Shown here one piece after another: positions 36,717 to 50,868 of a stretch of 64,000 nt of DNA (its first letter is position 1; each line of letters begins with the position of its first letter). The stretch spans positions 36,728,411 to 36,792,410 of the forward strand of contig NC_041004.1 of NCBI RefSeq assembly GCF_004193775.1, given 5' to 3'. A model generated the notes under the pieces. The model was not told the origin of the DNA. It saw only the letters and a program-made list of their open reading frames with translations, and made no database searches. The position numbers were made by a program, and so were the translations under genes. The stretch is from Glycine soja. Taxonomy: Eukaryota > Streptophyta > Magnoliopsida > Fabales > Fabaceae.

Positions 36717-38251
36717 CAAGTGATTATTTACCCTTATAAATTAATACTCTATTCTCCAAATATAACCAAAAGCTCTTCATTGTTTTACACACCACATATA
36801 TAGTGTACTCACTTAAAAAAAAAATGATCAAGTAAATAAGTGCATTCCGAGTTGAATCGAATTAGGGGAAATAACTTTAAAGATACATCAATAGATAAAA
36901 GACACTTTTTGCATAGCAGAATAAGCACACCACCACTTGTATATTTGTGAAAGGCATAAGTGCTAAAAATTTGATGGGTGTACTTCACATATACCCAAAG
37001 AGATAAAACAGTTGCCTGTAAAAGTATTGAGTGAAATTTCTCCACTTTTTGTCCCTATAATATCCTATATACATATTTTGTCGACTAAAAGATTTGAATA
37101 TAGTTCTTTATAGGTTTTACCTTATCCATTTTCACCCTTTAATATTAGAGGAGTATTAACAAGTAGGAACACATTCTTTCTAATAATTATTTGTTAAAAT
37201 TTATTAATAAAATTCGGAGAGAGTCATAAATAAAAAATAGACTTACAAAAGTTTTAATTTCTATTCAACTAATAGTAAAATATGTGTTTAGAATATCAGT
37301 GTCTTAAAGACTTTGTTGTGCTAGCATTTTTCTTCCTTTTTCATATGATTCATGACCAAAATTTGCATTTAGTATAATGTCCCATGCAAGTTTAAAAGAA
37401 GAAAAAAAAACTAATCATACTTTTATAGACTACTTTATTGTGCCAGAATTAATTCGGCGAGCCACTAGTGTAATATTATTCTTCACTAAATTTTGCATCT
37501 ATTGTAATAATGTTCGATCATCGTGCAAGTTACAGTAAACAACGATTAACCACGCAAGTTAATAGAAAATGAAATCGGAAGTACATTAAGACTAATGAAA
37601 TCGGAAGTCGTGGATCACCTAATTAATAATTTCTCCTTTGGGAGGAATTAATTAATTCTGCTTGTAAAACAAAAAATCAATCATATGTAAGAATTTCTAT
37701 CTTCGGAGTATTTTTTATCAGCCAATGAAATTTTTATTAACAACTGGTACAAGAAGTACCTTGCAATTAAAAAAACACGAGCAACTAAAAAAGTCACTGA
37801 AGACAAGATTTCCACTGTTATTAATTATTTTTATTTCATGTGAATAAAAATAACCTATAACCATGATACACCTTTTCCAACACAAAAAACCAACATAACA
37901 AAGTCTTGTGAATATAATATCATAAATAACTTAACTATATTTGAACCAACACAATCCAATGACTACTTTCTTCGGAGTATATAATATCATAAATAACTTA
38001 ACTATATTTGAACGTCGAGGCATTTAAAGTCCAGTAGTATTATAATTGAAGTTTAAACTAAAGACATCTTGTGTTAATTGAACATGCATGATAATGTTAA
38101 TTATACGGAACAAAATGTATGATACGTATAATTGGAATCACATCACCTTACATCTCAGCTCTGAAGTGATTACTTACTCTCTGTAAAACAGTAGATAAAT
38201 TGATGCATGCAAGAAAGAAAAGAAGAAGAAAAAGTTTATCCAAAGAGCTAT

Positions 38252-38284
<33 letters not shown>

Positions 38285-39908
38285 TTAATTTACTGGCAGA
38301 CAAAAAAAATGTTAACTATTAGTAATCTATTGATATAATTTTTACTTAATTAATAGAAACTAAATTGTTAGAATAAACATTGTATTTTAACCTTTAATGT
38401 TAATATATATAGAGAGAAAGAAAGAGAGAGATGGAAACTTTTTTTATAATCAAAATGTTAAGTATATAAAAAATGGTATGAGACCAATTATATAATCAAA
38501 TAATGAATTGTGTGTGTGTTTAACATTGATTATTCTTTACGAAAAGCAAAATGATAAGCAAACATTTCATTTTTTTAAGTGTATAAGTGGAAGGGTTGAG
38601 AGACAAAAAAAATAGAGATAAATATATATATATATATAAGACAAATAATGTGATAAAAAAGAGAGGATTAGAAAGAAAAAAGGAAGTAAAAATGAAATGA
38701 AAAAAAGTAAATATATTACAAATAATAACTCTTACTAAAATCACTCAAATTTATTAATATATTTATTTATTTTTGCTTTTATTCTTTTCTTTCTCTCTTT
38801 AATTGATATATAAACGTGATATAATAGTTGATGTTATTTGAGTTAATCATCAAGTCTTAGATTCCAACATTTGTATTCATTGCAAGTTTGGTTTAAAACC
38901 GATTCAATTAACTCATTGGTTAAAGCAATGATTCAATACCACTATATCAATTCAAAATACAGGACCTTTAACAATGGTATTAACCTTATTTTGTAAATAG
39001 GATTTCCGAAAGTCGATTAAAAAAAAGTAAAGCTTAATTATATTTTTAACTCCTTTAGTTTCGGATTATATACATATTTCTCCTTCAATTTTCTAAGTTG
39101 ATTAAATTTTCTCTTTTTAAAATTAAACAATTTTAGTTTTACCCTGAATTTTTTTTCCTTAAAACTCTCAAATTACTATTTTATATATAAATATTTGGAG
39201 GTTAATAATAAATTTGGTATATGAAAATTTTAAAAGTTTAATGGAAATTTAATAAAATTTTAAAGATTTTATCGAATGTAAGATTAAGGTTAAATATGAA
39301 AAGTTTTGAATTTTTTATTGAATGAAATTTGATGCTTTGGTTAGTGAAGGTTAAGCAAAATAAGGTTTGAAATATTAACTCTCTCCCCTAGATTTTCTTT
39401 ATTGAAATTTTTTATATAAAAAGTAATTTCTCTCAAATATTAAAACCATGTTTAGTAGTCATTCAAGTAATGGAAAATATTTCAGATTGGTTCTGAAGAT
39501 TAGTAAAATATATTAACTTGGGGAATAAATTGATACATATTAACCTGTTTTTAGATTGGTTCTGAAGATTAGTAAACTATAGTTTTGTTTCTAGAGGGAG
39601 TACTTAGAAAAGAAAATATTTTTTATTACAATAATATTGGTGTAGAGAGTATTTATTAATTTTATTTATGCCTAATTTATGTCGTAAATCTGACTTCTCT
39701 TCTTCTAATTCTTCTGACCGTGTTTTTTTTTTTTCATTACAAGACTTGAACTAGGGACCTTGTTCAAGGGATGAAGGGATGAAGCTCAATTTCACGGAAA
39801 AACAACATATTGATAAAGAAAATAATAATTTAGAAAATGAAATTGAGAGTTTATTTAAAAAGAAAGTAAAAACACCAAAGGACACCCACCACAAGGAATC
39901 AGGTTGCC
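36717..39908. other. Intergenic DNA upstream of CKX
   Basis: No gene. It contains a (TAA)n tract at 38252-38284, a 34-bp direct repeat at 37913-37946 and 37980-38013, and another direct repeat at 39484-39507 and 39553-39576. The last few hundred bases must hold the CKX promoter; only the TATA box can be assigned. Confidence 0.5.
38252..38284. repeat. (TAA)n microsatellite
   Basis: About 11 TAA units. Confidence 0.9.
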
Positions 39909-39915
39909 TATAAAA
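39909..39915 (+). promoter_or_regulatory. Putative TATA box of CKX
   Basis: TATAAAA in GCCTATAAAAGGAG lies 140 bp before the CKX start codon. Transcription would begin near 39935-39945, giving a leader of about 105-110 bases. Confidence 0.65.
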
Positions 39916-40048
39916 GGAGTCACTCCTTCAATCTGTCCATGCTCTTCCAAACCTTCCCTTCACCTTCTATACCCTGCCTTGCAAAACAATATTCCACCCC
40001 CTCATCTTCTTTTCTTACACAAACCAATATTTTCATAAAACAGAAACC

Positions 40049-42653
<2,605 letters not shown>

Positions 42654-43819
42654 TTTTCTAGTGTGTTGTAAGGTTGTGAACTAATGATAAATTACGTAAG
42701 AGTGTTGCTTCCTGCACCTCTCTGGCATCCCATTACATTACGGAATGTCCAATCTGTAATGTAATTTAATCATTCTGTAATGTAATGGGGCATGAAGCAA
42801 AATTTGAAGGTGCACGAAGTTTCACTTGTTAATTAATCATGTATGTTTCTTTCTTCCCTCTGGCCTTGCTCTCAATAATTGTGAGCGTGGCCAATGTATT
42901 TTCTATTCAAACGGAGCCTTGCTTTTTAGGTCATGGTTAGAAGATTGAAGATTGGGTCAAGAGAACACTAAGTTGATGGTGATGTTTTAAGCTCTTTGCA
43001 GGAAATTAAGTTTAAATTTTAGGGCCACCCTTGTAAGAGAAAAATATCAGCAAAGAAAAATGTAAAGCAAAGGTTAAATAAATAGAAATTTGTTATTACC
43101 TTTTTCTTTTCATTTTTTAACTGCAATAACTAACCATTTGTTTGCTTAAACTTTTTTTCCTGCCATAATCGTGCAAATAACACAGCAAGTTTTTTCAGAC
43201 GGAAAAAAAATACCTGTTTAGTCAAATTTTCAATTGACAGTCTATCAAATCCCCCTGTAATATTAGGCACTTAAGTCTTATTCGAGTAGAAGAAATAAGC
43301 TTTGATTTTCTCTGAAGTATATTTATTATCAATATAGTCTGTTAAGAATTTAATTAAAATACATTGATAATGTTATAACTTTTTTACACAGTAATTATAT
43401 TATTTGTAATAACTGCTTCAAAAAATCATACTTATATTATTATTTAGTTTATTAATAGACCAATACCTTCTATCTCTGCTTTCCCACCTCCCAAACAGGC
43501 AAAGCATTGCACTACTTTTCCTGTTTTTAAGTTTTGACCAAAATAAAAACAGTTCAAAAAACTTTTAAGGATAAGTTCTTAGGAAACGAAATTTTTACAT
43601 ATAACATCCCACTTAACAAAGACAAGCCAACCACTAGGCAACGGATCAACTATTTGTACAAGAAAATCATTTAGTGATATTACTAACAAAATTTTCTTCA
43701 ACATCATATATGGCTTTGATTTTAAAATGTACCAGCTAATATTAGCCAGAAACACATGGTCCTCCCAGCTAAAAACAACAAAAAATTGCTAATACTAGAG
43801 CACATAGCAGCAACAACAT
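42654..43819. other. CKX 3' region and intergenic sequence
   Basis: It contains the CKX 3' untranslated region and, from the right, the 3' end of the minus-strand small gene. No further gene is seen. Confidence 0.6.
42726..42794. repeat. 22-bp inverted repeat in the CKX 3' region
   Basis: CATCCCATTACATTACGGAATG at 42726-42747 pairs with 42771-42794 (CATTCTGTAATGTAATGGGGC) across a 23-base loop, with one mismatch and a one- or two-base end difference. It starts about 75 bp after the CKX stop codon, so it is probably transcribed. Confidence 0.65.
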
Positions 43820-45090
43820 TCACTCCCCCTTAGTAGCACCAGTCCAGCCAAGGCCTGGCCTGCTTACTTGACCCTGTGGTTCTTCATAATCACGCGCATC
43901 TCGGATTGAAGCTTCGAAGTCGGTAGAATCACTTGCAACAGGAAGAAAGCTACTGATATCATCTCTTGCACCAAATCCTCCAGCCCGAATAACATCATCA
44001 GGTGTTATGGATGCCTCCATGTTTACATCCCCAGATGCATCAATTTCCTCAGGACGTGTACCCTTTGGACAATTCTCTCCACCTTTCCAATCAGCTGCTA
44101 TCTTTGTCTCTGCAACATCCCCTGAAGATCTTGTAAAATTCTTCAAAACACCTTTGTCCACACCAATCTCTGGATGATTGGTGTTAGTCGATGTGTTGTC
44201 AACTTGAATGCCCTCCTTATTATCTGTTAAACTCACAATCAAAGTCTTTATTAAGGGCATCGTGTAACTTGATCAGTACATCAAAAGAAAGTAGAAGTAA
44301 AAAAAATTCCAAGATACAGAATTATTAAGTAAAGAATGTCATATTAAGTAATCATTCACTTCCACCTTATCTCTAAAGTAGTTTGAATTAGAAACAAATT
44401 CAAATAATGTATCGTGCAGCACAAGATCATACACTCCCTCGAGAAAAACACCCTACTTCAAAGCAAATACTAAAATAAGTGTTTGCACATATTTGAATGA
44501 ATTAAAAAAGCATATCCAATTTATTAATTTTACTTAATAGTTTTTTACTCTTTGCAGTTTGCAAAGCAGTTACATATCACTTGAACAAATGACTTGTGGT
44601 CACTGCAGTAATATACATTATATATTAACTTAATAGATGGAAAAACACTGTCAAGAAACTCATCCTAAGACTTCAAAAGGCCGAAATAGTGAAGAGAAAT
44701 TTGAATCAAGTGGAAAAAAATTGCAGGAAAGTGCAAAAACTGTCTCCAGATGAATGGCCTAAAAATTCTAGCATGTCATTGACATGCTTCACTCATTGAC
44801 TATACTTCAAAAAAATAAATGTATCTGATTCCCTTACTTCAATTGTAATGATGTGTCAAACAATTTTCATGGCTTTATTATATTTCTACAAACATTTGCA
44901 TATGGCATCATCAAAGTAAATTCATTGACATAATCTGCATTGTTAAATGCACTGTCAAGTATCAATTTCACATGGTAATATCAAACATTCATTCAAGATC
45001 GAAAAGTAGTTGAAGTGAGCTTCAGATAAAATAGTTAATTACTTAATGATAGTCCTCACCATGCAGCATTTTATTTGATTTGTTCTCCAT
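43820..45090 (-). CDS. Small acidic protein of unknown function, 144 residues
   Basis: Two coding exons on the minus strand join in frame: 45090-45060 (ATG plus nine codons and one base; donor CATG|GTGAGG) and 44223-43820 (acceptor TTTAACAG|AT). The product is 144 residues, hydrophilic and acidic, without signal peptide or membrane segment. It ends in a conserved-looking tail with GGFGARDDISSFLPVASD, DARDYEEPQG and RPGLGWTG, rich in Asp, Glu and Gly, suggesting a disordered protein with short binding motifs. I do not recognise the family. A non-coding first exon ending at 46693 (CATTCAG|GTACTG) and the leader part of exon 2 (from 45210) are inferred from splice signals. An upstream ATG at 45152 opens an overlapping frame. 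Confidence 0.62.
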
Positions 45091-45210
45091 TGAAGATTGA
45101 AGATAAAACCTTGTATAAATAGATTCACATTGGTATTCCTATGTAGGTTCATTCACTGTCTCTGTAGGGTTGAATCCTCCAGGTTCCTCAAAATCTTCTG
45201 AAATCTGTAC
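45091..45210 (-). other. 5' leader part of exon 2 of the small gene
   Basis: This follows acceptor TTTCTGTAG at 45211-45212 and leads into the ATG at 45090. It also has a second open frame reading SEDFEEPGGFNPTETV before TAG, somewhat like the protein's own DARDYEEPQG segment. That frame has no ATG, so it may only matter if an alternative first exon supplies one. Confidence 0.4.
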
Positions 45211-45626
45211 CTACAGAAAGAAGTAGATTATTTGAACAATGTCCAGTGCATAAAGTAGCATGATTGCTTGATATAATTAATCAAAAATGGAGCTTTGGAA
45301 ACCACTGGAGGGAAAAATGAGAAGGAAAGTAAAAGAGGAGAAACGCCCCACTGTGACTGCTATATCTATCAAGAATCAAGGCCTGCAATAATGTATTGGC
45401 ATTTTCCTAATTATGAAAGAGTAAACAATATTTGAAATTGGAATGTTGGATTCTCTTGTTGACATAATAGCCATCTTAGTTATTATTTATTATTCTTTAT
45501 TTTTATGTAGCTATACCAGTTGTAGTATTGTACTATAGCTTGTACATAGCATCTTTCTTAGGGATAAATAACACAAGGACACAAGATAACACTCACATAC
45601 AGTTCAAGGATTTCGATCGTCTTTAC

Positions 45627-45809
45627 CAAGGTTTTAAATATTTGTCGCGGTTGTATTGCGGTTTTAAATATCATAGTTTGCGATTTTGTCGCATTTGTTG
45701 ATATCGCGGACAAATGCAACCAATGCAGTCCCAATTACGGTTGCAGACAGTTAAAATACCTTGATGTTGCAGCCCAAATCACGGTTGCAGACCGTTTTTT
45801 AAAACCTTG
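45627..45809. mobile_element. hAT-type MITE in the first intron of the small gene
   Basis: The 183-bp element has inverted ends CAAGGTTTTAAA / TTTAAAACCTTG and a perfect 8-bp TSD GTCTTTAC at 45619-45626 and 45810-45817, the TSD length of hAT transposons. The interior is GC-richer than the surroundings, with repeated CACGGTTGCAGAC-like blocks. No coding capacity. Confidence 0.85.
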
Positions 45810-45939
45810 GTCTTTACTATTTTCTAGTTATTATAGTGGCTCACTCAACTACTTCAGGGATGGCAAACAAGTACAGAAGTATGCATTACACACAATGAAT
45901 TAGATCATTAAGCTTCTACAAGGATGGGAAGTTCTACCA

Positions 45940-46215
45940 AACCCAGAGGGCAGAGCAATATTGTAGACGATTATAAACTTGCTGGGAGACTGAATTATCT
46001 CACTATCATTCATCCAAATACTGTAGACGATTGTTTAGCCAGTTTCTACAACTACAAGTAACAAGCTCCATGGGATAGTCACCAAGAAAGGTTCAGTTTG
46101 CATTCTGGATTCTGGAATACATCAAAGATGCATGAGGAGGGATCAATATCTTCTTTATGACGATAAGGGATACACAGTTGCACACAATCAAGCAATATTC
46201 TAGTCCCTCTAATTT
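45940..46215 (+). pseudogene. Copia reverse transcriptase scrap
   Basis: A plus-strand reading gives LAGRLNYLTIIHPN, then after a frame change FAFWILEYIKDA and DDKGYT-like pieces. These match the part of plant copia reverse transcriptase just before RNase H (compare the same region of the element at 60-64 kb). There are no LTRs, and frames and stops are broken. It lies in the first intron of the minus-strand gene, antisense to it. Confidence 0.6.
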
Positions 46216-46692
46216 TGAAATGTTCCGTTTTTCATCTCAATCAATTATCTATCTAAGTCATTTTTTCACCCTCTATAAAGCACTTTTGAGGACCAAAAGT
46301 ACAAAATTTTAAAGGGACTAAAAACTAAAGTTTGAATATTTTAGAAGGGCAAATACATATTTTACCCTAAAAAGTATTGGGCAATGATACTGGCAACATG
46401 TGAATTAGAATATGCAACTTCAACTTGAAGAATGAAAGTATGGAGAACAGAATGGGACAAATAAAACAACTAAACAACGTTGGACATTGAGCTAAGCACA
46501 ATTTGAGCAACAAGAATTCAGCATAGCAAGTAAATTCCAAATCATAGCCTTCAGCATAGAAATTTTGCACCTTCGATTCACAACGAAATAATAATGAAAC
46601 AAAGAGACATAGTTTAAAGCGAGATTATGGGGATTGTAAGAAGAAGATGGTTCAATTGAAAAATTTAAAAGAAAAGAAGCAAAGAGCAGTAC

Positions 46693-46810
46693 CTGAATGA
46701 AAATGAAGATATGATAGGAGAGGAGAGGGGAAGAATGATGAAACGCTGATTCTGGAGTCGCTGCGGTTTATGATGCGAAAGCGAAAGTGAACGAGACTGG
46801 CCACGTGTCT
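46693..46810 (-). other. Probable non-coding first exon of the small gene
   Basis: The minus strand has a CT-rich leader (TTCCCCTCTCCTCTCC) without ATG, ending CATTTTCATTCAG followed by GTACTG. That is a good donor and the usual look of a plant 5' leader exon. The upstream limit is a guess. Confidence 0.45.
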
Positions 46811-48251
46811 TCCAGAGGCCGCGTTTATGCTACGCTGGTGAGTGTAGAGGCACTTTGCGTAACATACATGGCCCCATGGGTGTTGCCTTTGACAAAATAT
46901 ATTTTTGTTTTGTCTATTTAAAAACAAAAATCTTCCATAAGTAAGTTTGTTTAAATTTACAAAGAATATATATATATATATAAAAGAAAGGCAGAAAATC
47001 TGTTTCTTAAAAAATAAAATAAAAATTATTCTAAATAAAAACAGTTTAAACAAAAATATATTTACTGAAAATTCTTTATTATGTTCTTAGAGTATATTTA
47101 GTATGAGATCTTGAGTTGAGTTTAAAATTTGATCTTCATTATATCTTTTAAGGAAACTTGAGTTGAGTTTAAAAATTTCAAGAAAATCTGTTTCTTAAAA
47201 TTTGCATACTAAAATTCACCCTAAATATTTAAATGCTATAACTTCTTAATACCTTAATTAAACTCATGTCACTCATAAATCACCTAAACTCACTCTATTT
47301 TATTTTTCTCTCACCATCGTGCTTATATCACACGAACTTCATTCAAGACCATATTTTTCTTTACTTTCTCCCTTGCATGCCACCAAGTCTTCACGGTCAT
47401 GCCATCCTAAAAGCCATCCAAGCCATTTTTTCTACCTTAATTGCTTTTCATGTCATGGTTTTGGCTCTTATTGGCCAAAGCTCGAACTTTTAATGAGTGA
47501 AACTATGTCAAATTGAAGTCGTGATCCTGCTTCTTATCCAATACTTGAGTGGTAAGCCTAAATCTAAATCTCTCTTGTTTCTCTTGATTTTCTCTGTCAT
47601 TTCTGAAAGGGAATGTTGTGCATTTTGTTATTTCGCACAAACGACCACATTTTGCACTACTTGCAACCTTCTAATCACAGTAGTATGAGGAATTTTTAAA
47701 ACATCATATTTTTTTTCATCGAGACTCATAAGACTAAAAACTTTCATGGGCATGCATGCATGTGGTGTTTCATGCCCTAGATTCCATATGCAAAGCCACT
47801 TTGGCATTCCTTTCATTATATTCTTTGATTTGACAAGTCATACACATACATCAGACATTTGTGCACGAAGTTAAATTGATCAAAAGTTCAAAGAGTAAAA
47901 CACGTGCAAGGAGCTCAAACGAACCCTAGAGACCCTTGGTGGAACCCTCACCAAGTAAGAGGTGTGTAAGATGACCTATATTGTGTAGGTTGACCTATAT
48001 TGTGTAGGGTCAGTTGAGAGCACCTCATTCTCAACAACTTATAACTTTGTTTAATGAAAACATGAAATTACCTTAAAATATTGGTTGAAGTACCTGATTG
48101 AGAATAATAATTTTTTTGTGTGGGGAGAGAATACTCACTTTAGAGCTTATAGAGTGAGAACAATGACCTAAATAAGTGAGAATATCGATATGAAGGATTA
48201 AAAATACCTAGTACAAATTTATATAAATGATAATTCTGAATTTAGGATTAA
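46811..48251. other. Intergenic DNA, no gene recognised
   Basis: It includes the presumed promoter of the small minus-strand gene at its left edge. Near 47970-48010 the 18-bp unit TGACCTATATTGTGTAGG is tandemly repeated. Frames at 47266-47816 show no domain. Confidence 0.5.
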
Positions 48252-48255
48252 TTAA

Positions 48256-48642
48256 GGTGTGTTTGGTTTGCATTTTTAATTTTTGTTTTTATTTTTTTAA
48301 AACTGTTTTTCATTCTCAAAATATTAGAATTCTGGAAACATGTTTGGTTTGACTTTTTGTTTTCTGCTTTCAATAAATAAAAACACCGAAAATACATTTT
48401 CAAAAGGAAATGTATTTTTAGATTTGTTTAAAATTACATTCCTTGCCACTATGTTTTCATTTTACCTAAAATGGAGTTTTTGGTTTCAATTGAAAACGAG
48501 ATTTTATTGTTTCCAATTTTTTATTCATTTGAGAAAATATTTTTATTGAAAATGTTTTCAAAAATCTAACCAAACGTATTTCATCACCATTTTCTATTTC
48601 TAATGAAAATGAAAACATAAAACAGTCAAATCAAACACTCCC
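48256..48642. mobile_element. Harbinger/Tourist-like MITE
   Basis: The ends GGTGTGTTTGGTTTG and (inverted) GGGAGTGTTTGATTTG form a terminal inverted repeat. TTAA sits on both sides (48252-48255 and 48643-48646), consistent with a TTA or TAA target duplication. The 387-bp AT-rich interior has no coding capacity. The ends resemble those of the TML-carrying element at 7621-8393. Confidence 0.62.
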
Positions 48643-48767
48643 TTAAGTTTTTATGATTAATTTTCAATAATTTTAATCAAATAAAAATACTTAATTGAAA
48701 GTCAAATACATATTCAAAGATCCAAGATCCAAATCAACTAAAAATAGTAGAAAGATCTAGTTACAAA

Positions 48768-49152
48768 TGTAATAATTTGGTCCTAACATTTTGAAAATTT
48801 GAGAACGCTTGTTAGTTTTGGAAGCTAAATTGAATGGTTGTTAATGGATGATAATGACCACTAATGAATTGTAACAACCAATAATGAGTGGTGATGGTTA
48901 CTAAATGCATTCTTGATGGTAGAATGCCTATATATAGCACATGAATTTGGTCCCTAAGCTCATCCCTTTCAAATTCAGTCTGATACACCATCTAGAGAAA
49001 GAAAGAGAGAGAGCTTGAAAGAACCAAAAACAAGAAACTCTTCATGGCAATGGCTAGAGGTATGATTTTGATTTTATTTTCCGCATTTTTGTTAATAACC
49101 TGTGTTTCTTTTGTAGTTTGTAATATCACAGGTTAAAAGGTTTAATCTAACA
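48768..49152 (+). repeat. 5' LTR of second copia element
   Basis: The 385-bp repeat starts TGTAATAATTTGG and ends TTAATCTAACA. A TATA box CTATATATAG sits near 48929-48936. It is bounded by TSD ACAAA on the left and the primer site on the right. Confidence 0.9.
48929..48936 (+). promoter_or_regulatory. TATA box in the second copia LTR
   Basis: TATATATA in GCCTATATATAGCAC, 160 bp into the LTR, where the retroelement promoter is expected. Confidence 0.6.
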
Positions 49153-49154
49153 TT

Positions 49155-49166
49155 TGGTATCAGAGC
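49155..49166 (+). other. Primer-binding site (initiator tRNA-Met)
   Basis: TGGTATCAGAGC, two bases after the 5' LTR, identical to the site in the first element. Confidence 0.93.
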
Positions 49167-50299
49167 CACAATTGCCTCTGCCTTGTCCATTTTCGGTTTT
49201 CGGTATTTTTTCGATTTGATTTCGTTTATGGTATGAAGGGCCTTGTTTCTTAAAAATAAGATTAGAAATCTTTATTTTGTTCGATTTCCTTAATTTTGGC
49301 TTTTGAATCGTGAAAAATGGTGTCCAAATGATTTAAAAAACGACCGGGTTTGCATATGGGTCGGGTTTGACCCAATAGAGGTTGAAGATGATGAATAGTG
49401 TTTATAAAAATAAAAATAAAATGAAAACTCCTACACTTTGTGCTAGCTGGGTGTCAAATCCTTGACTCTGAGAAGGCTGTAGTATGTGCAGACCATTAAA
49501 CTAGTGAAGCTTTTCTGATATGCAGTCGTTTTTCATACATTATATACTCATTCTGCTTTACAATTTTTGAAATTTTGATTTATTTTATGCATGAATATAT
49601 TCTGAAAAAATTTTATTCTATACATATATATATATATATATATATATGAAATCAAATGCATAATATTATGTTTCAATTATAAAATTATATGAGAATCTTA
49701 TTCATAATTATATTGTATCTTGATTTCGAAATGCAAAATACCATTTATTCTCATATAATAAAGTTTTATGTTTAAGTGATCTTTATAATTTTGATTAATT
49801 ATGGATTAGCCACAACATCTATATTTGATTAAAATTATATATTAAGTTGGTTAAAGATCATAAAAGGAATTGGACATAATATTGTAATTAATTATACTTA
49901 TATAATGAATTTTATCCCACGGGAATTTTTTATTATATCTGTATAATTAATTGGGATAAAATGGCGTATTATTTTTCATGATTTACCCACAGGCATCATG
50001 ATGTATGTATAATTTATCAATTTTATCATAAAGTAAATATTTACGATAGAAATTAAATTATTTTCATGTTGTACTCATAAAGCATGAATTTGAGCAAGTA
50101 ATTTGATTATTCTGTCATAAGGTTTAATTGTTTCTTATTGAATTAAAAATTTAGCCCACAGGCAATTTTTATGTCACAAGATTCAATTTTATGGTATGTT
50201 TACATTGGTAAAAGATACAACTAAGATTAGTATGCCTCAATTTTTGACATAAGCCTTTGAATTTTGCAACTTCTCAAACTATTAGTTTTTCTGATATTC

Positions 50300-50850
50300 A
50301 ATGTGATGTTCCCGAACTCAAAGGAGATAACTAGAAAATATGGAAGGAGAGAATTCTTCTACAATTGGGGTGGATGGACATAGACTATGTTATAAGGAAA
50401 GACGAACCACCTACAATCACTCATGAAAGTAGTCTAGCTGACGTTGCGCTATATAAGCTGTGGGAGCGATCCAATCGGCTCAGCATGATGTTCATTAAGA
50501 CCAAAATCTCGACTGGGATATGTGGTTCTGTTGACCAGCATGAAAAGGTCCAAGACTTGCTTAAGGCCATTGATGACCAGTTCATCACTTCAGATAAGAC
50601 TTTAGCAAGCACTTTGATCATGAAGTTCTCTTCTCTTCGGCTCACCAATGTAAAAGGTGTGCATGAGTACATCATGAAAATGCGAGATATTTCAGCTCAA
50701 CTTAAGAAACTAGAGGTTGATATGTCTGAGTCCTTCCTAGTGCATTTCATTTTGAACACCCTTCCGCATGAATATGAGTCATTTAAGATTTCCTACAACA
50801 CATATAAAGATAAATGGTCTATCAATGAATTAATGATCATTTGTGTTTAG
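50300..50850 (+). pseudogene. Copia gag remnant of second element
   Basis: The gag frame continues upstream of the first in-frame ATG at 50365. A TAG near 50331 replaces the aromatic residue expected after GDN. The frame then runs to a TAG at 50848-50850, where the related element has Gln (CAG), and continues in the same frame beyond it. Motifs include LIMKFSSLRLTNVKGVHEYI and SYNTYKDKWS, closely like the gag of the first element. Both stops prevent a full gag. Confidence 0.88.
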
Positions 50851-50868
50851 GAAGAAGAAAGGCTTGTA

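Noticed and set aside
46652..47053. 133-codon minus-strand frame near the small gene
   Set aside because: It covers the presumed promoter and leader; its Phe/Ile-rich start comes from AT-rich sequence.
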